DNA of 64,000 nucleotides from Litorivivens sp041624475 (GTDB taxonomy: Bacteria; Pseudomonadota; Gammaproteobacteria; Pseudomonadales; Spongiibacteraceae), in contig NZ_JBFJUX010000013.1 of the NCBI RefSeq assembly GCF_041624475.1, forward strand, positions 1 through 64,000, written 5' to 3'. Shown here one piece after another: positions 1 through 8,219 of the stretch (positions are counted from its first letter, which is position 1; the number at the start of each line of letters is the position of its first letter). The notes below the pieces were generated by a model. That model saw only the letters and a list, made by a program, of their open reading frames with translations. It did not search any database and was not told the origin of the DNA. The position numbers and the translations under genes were made by a program.

Positions 1-66
1 ACACCCCCGCCATTTTTGCGACATCTTTTATCGTAACCATAAAGCCCCCGGAAGCAATCGCCCAGT

Positions 67-1365
67 TTACTGCGCTGCCACCTGTGCGGATACACCCCGG
101 CGATCACGCCACCAGATAAAGCCGAATATCGGCAGCAACAGCAAAGGCAGCAGAGCCACCGCCTGGAAGGATTCTACCGAGGCATAGCGAAGCACCTCCT
201 GCATTTCGGCACCACTCAGGGTCGATAGCTGCTCAACACCACCTGCCGCTTCCAGTTTCGCTGCATCAAAAATCGCGCCCATCTGCGGCAATACAAACTG
301 TATAGACAGGCCCCCGGCAAAACCGGTCAAGCCAAGAAACAGAGCACCGCCTCTGGGATAACGCTCGCTGACCACCGACAGCACCGTTGGCCAGAAATAA
401 CAGACACCCATACCCCACAAGGTTGCCGATGCAAAGGCCAGCATTGGTGACGTAGACAGACTCAAGCCGTAGAGGCCCGCTGCGGCGAAAATACAACCCA
501 CGAACAACAGCCCCACAGAGGAAATATGCTTGGCAATTGCGCCCGCAAAGTGGCGCATGACAAACATCAGCATACTGACGTAAATCAGTACCAGAATGCC
601 CTGCATACCCACGACGTTAGTCAGCGCCAGATCAACCCACTGCCCCGGCGCCAGCTCAGCTGCAGCGGTAATCATCATCACGAAGAACCAGACAAAGTAG
701 CCGGGCGCGCGGAACAGCTCCTTGAACATATCCGCGTAGGACACGCCTGACTGAACCCGCTCGGTGACAGGAAATGCCGTCGATGCCGTCAGATAGGCCA
801 GCACCGCGCCCGGTACAATCAACATCAGCAGATTCGTCTGCCAGGGTAAATTCAGCGCGGCAAAACCCAGGCCTGCGACACCGCCAACAACAATACCCGC
901 AGGCCACCAGGCGTGCAGAATATTCAGGCGATGGGTTTTTTCTTCAGGATAAACCGCTGTAACCATCGGATTACTGGCGGCCTCCACGGCCCCCCAACCC
1001 AGGCCGGTCAGCAGGAAGCCGAAAAAGATCAACCAGTAACTCAGCAGCGTGACCGGCATAAGCGACGCCGCCACCACCAACAGACTCCCGACAATATAAC
1101 CCACTGCAGAAAACAGCAGCATTGCGCGCATACCCACTTTATCGACCAGGGCGCTGCCAAATAACAAAGTCAGTGCAAAACCGATAAAGGTGGCGCCCAG
1201 CACCTCACCAACCAAGCCTGCCGAGCGCGCCAGATCCAGTTCGTTGAAAATATCGCCCTGAATATCCGACGCGATACTGGCGCGAACCGCAAAGCCCAGA
1301 CCGATCATAAAGATAGAGAGATTGCCGACCAGAAAAAGTCGCTTGCGATCCAGTTGTTCCGTCAT
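67..1365 (-). CDS. MFS sugar-type permease
   Basis: A 432-residue, very hydrophobic protein with the pattern of about 12 transmembrane helices expected of a major facilitator superfamily transporter, followed by a short charged tail (WWRDRRG). It is the last gene of a leftward operon of sugar oxidation genes, so it probably imports the sugar or glycoside, or a keto-derivative of it, across the inner membrane. The substrate cannot be read from the sequence. It is separated from the upstream isomerase gene by about 126 bp that carries a REP-like palindrome, so its expression may differ from the rest of the operon. Family assignment is firm; the role in the operon is inferred from context. Confidence 0.85.
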   Translation of the reverse strand: MTEQLDRKRLFLVGNLSIFMIGLGFAVRASIASDIQGDIFNELDLARSAGLVGEVLGATFIGFALTLLFGSALVDKVGMRAMLLFSAVGYIVGSLLVVAASLMPVTLLSYWLIFFGFLLTGLGWGAVEAASNPMVTAVYPEEKTHRLNILHAWWPAGIVVGGVAGLGFAALNLPWQTNLLMLIVPGAVLAYLTASTAFPVTERVQSGVSYADMFKELFRAPGYFVWFFVMMITAAAELAPGQWVDLALTNVVGMQGILVLIYVSMLMFVMRHFAGAIAKHISSVGLLFVGCIFAAAGLYGLSLSTSPMLAFASATLWGMGVCYFWPTVLSVVSERYPRGGALFLGLTGFAGGLSIQFVLPQMGAIFDAAKLEAAGGVEQLSTLSGAEMQEVLRYASVESFQAVALLPLLLLPIFGFIWWRDRRGVSAQVAAQ

Positions 1366-1453
1366 GGTAAACCTCGTTGTTATGTATTTTCTCGTTCTGC
1401 TGCGGGGAGAAGGTTGGGATAAGGGACGGCGAAGTCACTAGCTTCCCATCTCA

Positions 1454-1490
1454 GCCCTCACCCCTGCCCTCTCCCAGAGGGAGAGGGGGC
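1454..1490. repeat. REP-like palindrome, copy 1
   Basis: A hairpin CCCTCTCCC-AGA-GGGAGAGGG preceded by CCCTCACCCCTG. It lies directly after the stop of the isomerase gene. The same unit, inverted, occurs at 36151-36185, also between two leftward genes. Such palindromes are common dispersed intergenic repeats and may stabilise or attenuate the upstream transcript. Confidence 0.6.
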
Positions 1491-1491
1491 G

Positions 1492-2538
1492 CTAGTCCAA
1501 GCCCAGTATTCTGCGGTTCGATAGCTCATCAGCGTCCGCACCCGCAAAATCATCAAACGCCCGGTCCGTCAGCCGAATCATATGGTCACTGATAAAGGGC
1601 GCTCCTTCCCGAGCCCCATCTTCCGGATGCTTAAGACAGCACTCCCATTCCAGCACCGCCCAGCCGTCGTAACCGTACTGTGCGAACTTGCTAAAAATGG
1701 CCTTGAAATCAATCTGGCCATCACCCAGCGAACGAAAACGTCCCGGGCGATCAACCCAGCCTTGATAGCCGCCGTACACACCGCTGCGACCATTCGGTCG
1801 GAATTCCGCGTCTTTCACGTGAAAGGCTTTGATGCGATCGTGGTAGTGATCGATAAAAGCCAGATAGTCGAGCTGCTGAAGGATCAAATGGCTGGGGTCA
1901 TACAGCATGTTGGCACGCGGATGCTGATCGACCGCATCGAGAAATCGTTCAAAACTGGCGCCGTCGTGCAGATCTTCACCGGGGTGAATTTCAAAACAGC
2001 AATCGACACCGGCTTCATCAAATGCGTCCAGAATCGGCAGCCAGCGCTTGCCCAGTTCGGCAAAGCCAGTTTCTACCAGGCCCGCGGGTCTCTGTGGCCA
2101 CGGGTAAAAAGTGTGCCACAGCAGCGCGCCGGAAAACGTCGCATGGGCTTTCAGCCCGAGGCGACTGCTGGCACGGGCTGCAAGTTTCAGCTGCTCAACA
2201 GCCCACGCCTGTCGTGCTTGCGGATTGCCACGCACTTCCGGAGCGGCAAAAGCATCCATCGCGTCGTCGTAGGCTGGGTGTACCGCCACCAACTGCCCTT
2301 GCAGGTGAGTCGACAACTCGGAGATTTCCAGGCCTGCCTCGGCAACTCGACCCTTGAGCTCGTCGCAGTAACTCTGACTCTCTGCCGCCAGCGCGAGATC
2401 CATCAAGCCGCGCTCAAAGGTAGGAATCTGCACTCCCTTGTACCCAAGCTCCGCGGCCCATTGGCACAAACCATCCAAGGTATTGAAAGGCGCCTCTTTG
2501 CCAACAAACTGCGCCAGAAAAATAGCGGGGCCTTTCAT
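1492..2538 (-). CDS. Sugar phosphate isomerase/epimerase family (TIM barrel)
   Basis: A 348-residue xylose-isomerase-like TIM-barrel protein. Metal-binding features expected of the family are visible: the CFEIHPGEDLHD segment, YDPSHL, and the KAFHVKDAEF segment. The start chosen is the ATG at 2538, giving MKGPAIFLAQFVG: it overlaps the TGA of the upstream Gfo/Idh gene as ATGA and has CAGGAG just upstream, whereas an ATG 15 codons earlier lies inside the neighbouring gene. Members of this family catalyse epimerisation, isomerisation or, in 3-keto-sugar pathways, cleavage of keto-glycosides. Together with the GMC, Gfo/Idh and ThuA neighbours it probably processes an oxidised sugar. Exact substrate unknown. 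Confidence 0.85.
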   Translation of the reverse strand: MKGPAIFLAQFVGKEAPFNTLDGLCQWAAELGYKGVQIPTFERGLMDLALAAESQSYCDELKGRVAEAGLEISELSTHLQGQLVAVHPAYDDAMDAFAAPEVRGNPQARQAWAVEQLKLAARASSRLGLKAHATFSGALLWHTFYPWPQRPAGLVETGFAELGKRWLPILDAFDEAGVDCCFEIHPGEDLHDGASFERFLDAVDQHPRANMLYDPSHLILQQLDYLAFIDHYHDRIKAFHVKDAEFRPNGRSGVYGGYQGWVDRPGRFRSLGDGQIDFKAIFSKFAQYGYDGWAVLEWECCLKHPEDGAREGAPFISDHMIRLTDRAFDDFAGADADELSNRRILGLD

Positions 2539-3725
2539 GAAGTACTCTCCTGTAAAAACGGTATATCCGGAAGGCTGTACCACTTCTGCTCGCTGGCAGA
2601 AGCTTTAACCGCCGATTCTATAAAACGCATGCCGCGCAAGGCGTCCGGCAGTCCCGGAACATCGGCTTCGCTCTCAGTTGGCGCTCGGTTCTCCAGACGC
2701 GCACGCACCTGCCCCGCGAAATTGCGATAGTGGTTGGCAAAGGCTTCAAGATAGCCTTCAGGGTGGCCTCCGGGCGTGCGGCAATTGGCGGCTGCGAGTG
2801 GCGTCATTTCAGGGCCACCGGCACGAATAATCTGAGCATTCCTATCCAGGGGCTTGAACAACAAAGTATTGGGGTCAGTGTGATTCCACTCCAACCCTCC
2901 CGCTTCGCCATAAACACGAATTTTGAGATTGTTCTCTTCGCCGGCGCAGATCTGGCTAGCAATCAGCACACCGCGAGCGCCGTTTTCAAAGCGCAGCAGG
3001 ATAGTCGCATCGTCGTCCATCTCTCGGCTTTCAACGACCGCGCCCAAATCTGCACAGATCGCATTAATCGCGCTGCCGGTGACATACTCACCGAGGTGGG
3101 CTGCATGCGAACCAATATCGCCGACGCAGGTACTGGCACCTGAGCGGGCCGGATCAAGCCGCCACTCCGCCTGCTTGCTTTCGTCTTCAATACCCGCTTG
3201 AGACAACCAGCCCTGTGGATACTCGACCAACACTTTACGCACTCGCCCCAGGCCCCCTTCTCTGACCATGTCGCGCGCCTGCTTGATCATCGGGTAACCG
3301 GCATAGGTGTAGGTCAGACCGTATAGAAGTCCGCTCTCTTTGACACATTGAGCAAGTTGTTCGGCTTCAGAGAAATTCAAGGTCGCCGGTTTGTCACTCA
3401 GCACATGAAAACCATGCTGCAGAGCCAAACGTGCCACGGGAAAATGCAGATCGTTTGGCGTTACAACGGCGACAAAGTCCATCCGCTCATCCGGAGACAA
3501 TTGCGCCTCGCGCTCCATCATGTCTTCGAAGGAGGCATAGCAGCGCTCAGTGGCTAGAAACAATTCCCGCCCCAAGCGCCGTGACACCTCCGGCTTGCTG
3601 GAAAAAACACCACAGACCAACTCAATCTGACCGTCCAGATTAGCCGCAGCTCGATGGATGGGGCCAATCATCGAGCCGGGGCCACCGCCGACCATGCCCA
3701 TGCGAATTTTGCGTGGTGAACTCAT
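2535..3725 (-). CDS. Gfo/Idh/MocA family oxidoreductase
   Basis: A 396-residue NAD(P)-dependent sugar dehydrogenase-type protein. The N-terminal Rossmann motif reads GMVGGGPGSMIG, and the family's EKP-like signature appears as SDKPATLNFSEA around residue 110. The C-terminal part has the mixed alpha/beta dimerisation domain, with GDIGSHAAHLGEYVTG carrying the usual catalytic His region. It overlaps the isomerase gene by 4 bp (ATGA) and lies 2 bp after the ThuA gene, so it is translationally coupled. In trehalose and glycoside utilisation, ThuB-type members oxidise C3 of the sugar; the neighbouring ThuA supports a similar reaction here. Confidence 0.9.
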   Translation of the reverse strand: MSSPRKIRMGMVGGGPGSMIGPIHRAAANLDGQIELVCGVFSSKPEVSRRLGRELFLATERCYASFEDMMEREAQLSPDERMDFVAVVTPNDLHFPVARLALQHGFHVLSDKPATLNFSEAEQLAQCVKESGLLYGLTYTYAGYPMIKQARDMVREGGLGRVRKVLVEYPQGWLSQAGIEDESKQAEWRLDPARSGASTCVGDIGSHAAHLGEYVTGSAINAICADLGAVVESREMDDDATILLRFENGARGVLIASQICAGEENNLKIRVYGEAGGLEWNHTDPNTLLFKPLDRNAQIIRAGGPEMTPLAAANCRTPGGHPEGYLEAFANHYRNFAGQVRARLENRAPTESEADVPGLPDALRGMRFIESAVKASASEQKWYSLPDIPFLQESTS

Positions 3726-3727
3726 CC

Positions 3728-4573
3728 TTAGTCACCCCTTAGCCAGTGCAGCGCCTTGGTCAGAAAGGCCTGGTATTCCGGCACATGGTAGGTGTGAGAC
3801 TGGTGACCAATCGCGGTATACAACACTCGCCCCTTGCCCAACTGATGTCGCCAGGCAATAGGGTGCTCGCCGGGCATCGTATCGGTGCCAATCCAGGTTT
3901 CACCGGCGGGGAGATAGCTCGCCTCATCCAGCGTCAGCAGTACTTCGTAGCCCTTATCGCGAACATTCTGGTCGAAGGCGTACCATTCTTCCTGCTTCAC
4001 ATTCCATGGCTTGGGTAGATGATCGGTTATCTTGATGGTTTCATCCGCGACCAGAACATCTGCATCCTGAAACTGTGGCTTCATAGTGTGGCCGACAAAT
4101 TGCGCACCGATCAGCGTGTCTACATACCACTCCCAGTCATAACTGAAATCGCCACCGGAAGCGTGGATACCCAGCCAGCCACCGCCGTTTTCAATCCAGT
4201 TTTTAAGCGCCTGGCGCTGTTCATCTGTCAGCACATCGCCGGATACGTTATTCCAGACAATGGCGTCAAATTTAGCGAGCAGTTCCGGTGAATGTACGGC
4301 GCCGTTACCTGTCTGATAAACGGCCCAACCCTCGCCATCAATCAATTCAGCCAGTACCTGCTTCGCTACCGGGATTGCGTCTTTGTGAATAAAGCCGTTG
4401 GTCTTGGTAAACACCAGCACAGCAGGCCTGGAAAAGTCCGGCACCTCCGGTGCTACGGTTTCGTAGACTTTGCGCGGAATAATGCCATTGGATTTTAATT
4501 GGTAGTAACCGTAGCCAGCTAACACCAAGATAAGAACCAGCAAGCCGAGAAGAATCCGTTTAAATAACTTCAT
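3728..4573 (-). CDS. ThuA domain protein, membrane-anchored
   Basis: A 281-residue protein with one N-terminal transmembrane segment (LLGLLVLILVLAGYGYY, residues 8-24) followed by a ThuA (trehalose utilisation, glutamine-amidotransferase-like fold) domain facing the periplasm. Typical family segments are FTKTNGFIHKDAIP, NNVSGDVLTDEQ, GGGWLGIHASGGDF and the C-terminal PIAWRHQLGKGRVLYTAIGHQ. ThuA proteins are tied to trehalose or other glycoside catabolism, and some are thought to act on 3-keto-glycosides, but the family's chemistry is not firmly settled. The gene sits between the GMC and Gfo/Idh genes with short gaps, so it is part of the same operon. Confidence 0.88.
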   Translation of the reverse strand: MKLFKRILLGLLVLILVLAGYGYYQLKSNGIIPRKVYETVAPEVPDFSRPAVLVFTKTNGFIHKDAIPVAKQVLAELIDGEGWAVYQTGNGAVHSPELLAKFDAIVWNNVSGDVLTDEQRQALKNWIENGGGWLGIHASGGDFSYDWEWYVDTLIGAQFVGHTMKPQFQDADVLVADETIKITDHLPKPWNVKQEEWYAFDQNVRDKGYEVLLTLDEASYLPAGETWIGTDTMPGEHPIAWRHQLGKGRVLYTAIGHQSHTYHVPEYQAFLTKALHWLRGD

Positions 4574-4592
4574 TTTTAAATTCTCTTTCCTA

Positions 4593-6287
4593 TTAGAGTT
4601 GTCCGGCCTTCAACTGTGCCACCGCGAAATCACAAGCTCTTGCGGTCAGCGCCATATAGGTCAGGGAGGGGTTCACGCAGGAGGAAGACGTCATAGCCGC
4701 GCCATCAGTAACAAACAGATTGGGTATGCCGTGCACCTGATTATGGGCATTCAAAACGGCCTGCTCCGGATCGTGCCCCATGCGGGCAGTCCCCATTTCA
4801 TGAATACCTGAGCCCATCGGCGTTTCAATCGCTTCGTGCTTCATGGAAAACACCGCGCCCGCCGCCTTCAAGATTCGGTCCGCCTGCTCAGCGGCGTCCG
4901 ACCACAATTTGTGTTCGTTATCCCGCCAGACTGCATCAAAGGCAACTTGTGGAATACCAAAACGATCTTTTTTTGTTGGGTGGAGGTACATGCGATTGCG
5001 TTTATCAGGCAGACATTCAGTAAAGGCCGCCAATGCCCATACCCACATACCTGGCTTGCGCAAGGAATCTTTCAGTTCTGCGCCAAAGCCCTTTTTGTTT
5101 ATGGACGACTGCCAGTTCATTCGAAGCGCATGCGCCTGATAACCATAGCCGCGCAAAAAGCCCAGCGACTCGTCTGCGGCTTTCAGATTTCGGAAGCGTG
5201 GTATATAGGTGCCATTCGGGCGATTGCCATGCCAATAGGTATCCATGTCATCGACAAAGATGCCCATGCCCGCCACGCCGTGTGCGTGATCCATCAGGTA
5301 ACGGCCGAGCGCCCCGCTGCGGTTTCCCAGACCATTGGGAAAGTACTCCGAGGCGGAATTCATCAGTAGTTGAGTGGAAGCAACCGTTGACGCACAGAGA
5401 AAGACCAGCTTGGCGCGGTAAGCCATGCGCTCGCCTGTGCGACTGTCTATTACCCGCACCTCGCTGATACGCTTCAGATCAGGGTCGTAGACAAGCTTTT
5501 CCACGACGGAATCAGGGCGGAGGGTTAAATTGCCGGTAGCACGAGCTGCGGGTAAGGTTGAACTTTGTGAACTGAAATAACTGCCGGTAGAACATCCCCG
5601 GTGACAGGGGCCGCAGTAGTGACAGGCCGCGCGCCCCTTGTGGTCCTGAGTAAGAATCGCCGCGCGCCCCATGGTCATCTTGACATCGGGCGCCTTGCGC
5701 TTCAGGCGGCTGCGAATCGTCTCTTCTATTTTGTGCATACCCATGGGCGGCAAAAATTCACTGTCAGGCAACTCCTCAAGCCCCATCGCTTCGCCGCTGA
5801 CGCCAATAAACTTTTCCACATAGGAATACCAGGGCGCCAGGTCCTTATAGCCAATCGGCCAGGGAATGCCATGTCCGTCTTCTGCATTAGCCTGAAAATC
5901 CTTCTCGCTCCAGCGATAGGTTTGGCGACCCCAAAGCAGTGACCGCCCACCAACCACGTCAGCTCTCACCCAATTGAAAGGCTTGCCTTCGTCGTAGGCA
6001 TAGGGGTTGTTTTTATCGTTATTGAAAAAATGGCGCGTCGCTTCGCTGAAGGCGTAGCTCTGGCTTTGTATCGGGTATTCTTCTCGATAGAGTTCGCGGG
6101 GCTTTTTCCCTTGATAGGGCAATTTCCAGTCCGGAGCATGTTCGCCCAGGTAGTCCACACTATGGCGAACGTCCTTGCCCCGCTCAAGCACCAGCACTTT
6201 CAAACCTTTTTCGGTCAACTCCTTAGCCGCCCAGCCACCCGTGATACCGGAGCCGACTACGATGGCGTCAAAATCCTGATTAATCAT
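4593..6287 (-). CDS. GMC-family FAD oxidoreductase (sugar dehydrogenase large subunit)
   Basis: A 564-residue flavoprotein. It opens with the FAD-binding VVGSGITGGWAAKELTEKG and ends with the GMC_oxred_C block containing GIHEMGTARMG and NPSLTYMALTAR, which carry the catalytic His and Asn. The start at 6287 (MINQDFDAI) is preferred because it places the FAD motif near the N-terminus and follows the upstream gene by 16 bp. Residues in the region ACHYCGPCHRGCSTGS form a Cys-x2-Cys-x2-Cys-x3-Cys cluster, as in membrane sugar dehydrogenases that carry an iron-sulfur centre. With the adjacent subunit-3-like protein it probably forms a periplasmic dehydrogenase that oxidises a sugar or glycoside and feeds electrons to the respiratory chain. 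Confidence 0.9.
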   Translation of the reverse strand: MINQDFDAIVVGSGITGGWAAKELTEKGLKVLVLERGKDVRHSVDYLGEHAPDWKLPYQGKKPRELYREEYPIQSQSYAFSEATRHFFNNDKNNPYAYDEGKPFNWVRADVVGGRSLLWGRQTYRWSEKDFQANAEDGHGIPWPIGYKDLAPWYSYVEKFIGVSGEAMGLEELPDSEFLPPMGMHKIEETIRSRLKRKAPDVKMTMGRAAILTQDHKGRAACHYCGPCHRGCSTGSYFSSQSSTLPAARATGNLTLRPDSVVEKLVYDPDLKRISEVRVIDSRTGERMAYRAKLVFLCASTVASTQLLMNSASEYFPNGLGNRSGALGRYLMDHAHGVAGMGIFVDDMDTYWHGNRPNGTYIPRFRNLKAADESLGFLRGYGYQAHALRMNWQSSINKKGFGAELKDSLRKPGMWVWALAAFTECLPDKRNRMYLHPTKKDRFGIPQVAFDAVWRDNEHKLWSDAAEQADRILKAAGAVFSMKHEAIETPMGSGIHEMGTARMGHDPEQAVLNAHNQVHGIPNLFVTDGAAMTSSSCVNPSLTYMALTARACDFAVAQLKAGQL

Positions 6288-6303
6288 CTTCACACCATCA
6301 CCC

Positions 6304-6927
6304 CTAAAGCAGCTGTCCGGCCCAGCTGCTGTCGTCTTTATCCAGCGGTCGATTGCCATCAAACGTCATCGGCATCGCCTCATATCGCAGTACCTGTGTC
6401 GAACCGACTTCGGACGTAAAAAAGCCCCAGATGGTTAGCTCCTTTAGCTTGCAAATAAAGGGCGCATCACTGACCTCCTCTCCCATACCGGCATTGCCCA
6501 TTTCGTACCAGAGGGAATCACTGGCTTCGCTCTCCAGCTCTTCAAGTATCTTTGTTCGCTGCTCCATACCGAGGGTCTCAAAAGGTTTGTTGAAGTTTTC
6601 AAGCGTAGTGCTCATCAGCGCATTCAGGCCATTCAGGAAAATCGCGCGCTCGTCCGGTGTAAACCATTCAAACACCATCAGCTCTACGAAACGGGGAACA
6701 CCGGCATCGATGGCACCGGGCGTTTCAGTACGGGGAATCACCGTTTCTGTCAGCAGTGCCAGCGTGGAACGCTGTTCGGGCGATAAAAAATCGGCCTTCC
6801 TCGCAATATAGTTCGGCGCCGTAGCGAGATAGACGCGCTGTTCTTCAGTTAGCGCAAAGCCCGCCTGTGCCGCAGTGGCACCGGTAATCAGCAGAGCGGC
6901 GCATTCCAGAAACTGACGACGATTCAT
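6304..6927 (-). CDS. Gluconate 2-dehydrogenase subunit 3-like protein (Tat signal)
   Basis: A 207-residue protein beginning MNRRQFLECAALLITGATAA, a short twin-arginine signal peptide, followed by the small-subunit domain with TLALLTETVIPRTETPGA and VPRFVELMV. This family pairs with GMC dehydrogenases: the small subunit is exported by Tat and carries the large subunit with it. The start at 6927 is chosen because its ATG overlaps the TGA of the upstream small gene (ATGA) and it gives a clean Tat signal; a longer reading would bury the signal. Partnership with the GMC protein immediately downstream is well supported by family knowledge and order. Confidence 0.9.
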   Translation of the reverse strand: MNRRQFLECAALLITGATAAQAGFALTEEQRVYLATAPNYIARKADFLSPEQRSTLALLTETVIPRTETPGAIDAGVPRFVELMVFEWFTPDERAIFLNGLNALMSTTLENFNKPFETLGMEQRTKILEELESEASDSLWYEMGNAGMGEEVSDAPFICKLKELTIWGFFTSEVGSTQVLRYEAMPMTFDGNRPLDKDDSSWAGQLL

Positions 6928-7205
6928 TCTGCTCTCCGAAAGATAGACTTCAGGGCCTGCCACCACGGCAAGGCCACCAACAAGCCCGCCAACACGCTTG
7001 CAGGCACATGGTAGGACCACTCACCAAAAAAATAGCCCCCAGCTCGAAACACACTGTAGCCATAGTAGATGGGACCAACACCGGTCAGGTGGTAAAGCTC
7101 GTAGAAGAGCCAGGCCGTCGGCTCAAGACACCAAATAAGAAAGATTGCCGCGACGGCACCCAGAATCACGCGCCGGCCACTTATGCGCAGCCTGTTTTTA
7201 TTCAT
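6924..7205 (-). CDS. Small membrane protein, first gene of the sugar operon
   Basis: A 93-residue protein with two probable transmembrane helices (VILGAVAAIFLIWCLEPTAW and VPASVLAGLLVALPWW) and basic ends. I do not recognise a named family. It overlaps the next gene by 4 bp and is the first gene after the LacI-type operator, so it is surely cotranscribed with the dehydrogenase. It could be a membrane anchor or electron-transfer accessory of the GMC dehydrogenase, but it has no haem (CxxCH) or quinone signature that I can see. Confidence 0.75.
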   Translation of the reverse strand: MNKNRLRISGRRVILGAVAAIFLIWCLEPTAWLFYELYHLTGVGPIYYGYSVFRAGGYFFGEWSYHVPASVLAGLLVALPWWQALKSIFRRAE

Positions 7206-7231
7206 ATCCTGCTAGCCGCCAAAAACACCAA

Positions 7232-7243
7232 GTAAACGTTTAC
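7232..7243. promoter_or_regulatory. LacI-family operator palindrome
   Basis: A perfect 12-bp palindrome GTAAACGTTTAC with the central CpG typical of LacI/GalR-family operators. It sits 27 bp upstream of the first sugar-operon gene and overlaps the predicted -10 box, the expected place for a repressor site. No LacI-type gene is in the window. Confidence 0.75.
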
Positions 7244-7270
7244 ATTAATGCCCTATCCTTATACTGTCAA
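7242..7270 (-). promoter_or_regulatory. Sigma-70-type promoter of the sugar operon
   Basis: Reading leftward, TTGACA (7270-7265), a 17-bp spacer, then TAATGT (7247-7242). The -35 box is a perfect consensus and the -10 box shares its last bases with the LacI-type operator. It directs transcription into the genes at 7205 to 67. Confidence 0.7.
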
Positions 7271-7304
7271 GGCGTGCGCTACATGCCTCGCCCAGAAGGC
7301 GCGA

Positions 7305-8141
7305 TCAAAACTCCAAAGGGTCGTTGGCCAGCAGCAAAACCATTGCCGCCCCCACAAACGCGACATGCTGCTGCTCACCCACCGGCCTGACCAGACTAAT
7401 CAGGCCGTCTCCACTGCGATCAATCAGGGCCAAAGTGGTATCACCCCGGCGGATTTCATAGCTGACTGTCGTTGGCGAGGCTCCTATATTCGACGACTGA
7501 CTACCCACCACTTGGAATTCTGTACCCTGTATGCGCAAAGTACCTCGCATTGGCACCGGCTCGTCGTTATGCAAGTCCAACTGCCACTGCGGCCAAAGTT
7601 CGCTTATGCCTTTTGCCATGCAGTTCAGCGAGGCGCTATAGGCGACATTCTCTGACATCGAGAAGGTATTGGTTCCGTCACCCCGACTGACGCCCGTTTT
7701 CTGGCTTTCGCTGTACAAACGTTGCCTGCAGCGCAAATCTGCCAGCACGCCGTCTGGCCCGGTCAGACGCACTTGCAGTTCGGATTCGTTGCTTTGGATG
7801 ACCGTGCCGTGATGCAGTTGATGTCCGCGGCTGTCGTCACTGCCGATGGCAACCTGAACATCTGAGGTACTCGTGCTCGGCAGTGAACTCCACAGCGACT
7901 GGGCCTCCAGATCACCGCGAAACGGACCTATATGTATCGGTTGTTTACGCAGGCGCGCCCAACTGCCGGCGCCACTGACCTCGTAGCGTTCGACATCAGC
8001 ACCCACCCAGTCGAGAGGCTCCAGTGCTTTTTGATGAACAACAGAACAGCCGGAAAGAACCAAGAAAACAGCAAAACATAAGGCTATACAGCGCCCGACC
8101 ACAGAGAAGGGCCGGGCGAGAGGCAGAGCATTGAAAGGCAT
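7305..8141 (-). CDS. Hypothetical lipoprotein
   Basis: A 278-residue protein with a lipoprotein signal peptide: a hydrophobic stretch (CIALCFAVFLVLSGC) ending in the lipobox LSGC, so the mature protein starts at a lipidated Cys. Asp does not follow the Cys, which suggests sorting to the outer membrane. The rest is soluble and I do not recognise a domain; a hydrophobic stretch near the C-terminus (HVAFVGAAMVLLLAN) may be buried. It lies 78 bp downstream of the aldehyde dehydrogenase gene on the same strand and may share its transcript. Function unknown. Confidence 0.75.
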   Translation of the reverse strand: MPFNALPLARPFSVVGRCIALCFAVFLVLSGCSVVHQKALEPLDWVGADVERYEVSGAGSWARLRKQPIHIGPFRGDLEAQSLWSSLPSTSTSDVQVAIGSDDSRGHQLHHGTVIQSNESELQVRLTGPDGVLADLRCRQRLYSESQKTGVSRGDGTNTFSMSENVAYSASLNCMAKGISELWPQWQLDLHNDEPVPMRGTLRIQGTEFQVVGSQSSNIGASPTTVSYEIRRGDTTLALIDRSGDGLISLVRPVGEQQHVAFVGAAMVLLLANDPLEF

Positions 8142-8219
8142 GGCAGTACTCGCAAACGGGGCAGGTAAGTCGCGCTACTATGCTCTAGATTTCGGTTTTA
8201 GCCAATCCCGAATTGTGCC

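Noticed and set aside
1582..2730. A 382-codon open frame opposite the isomerase gene.
   Set aside because: The reverse strand encodes a recognisable TIM-barrel enzyme coupled to its neighbours; this frame has no family resemblance or ribosome binding site.
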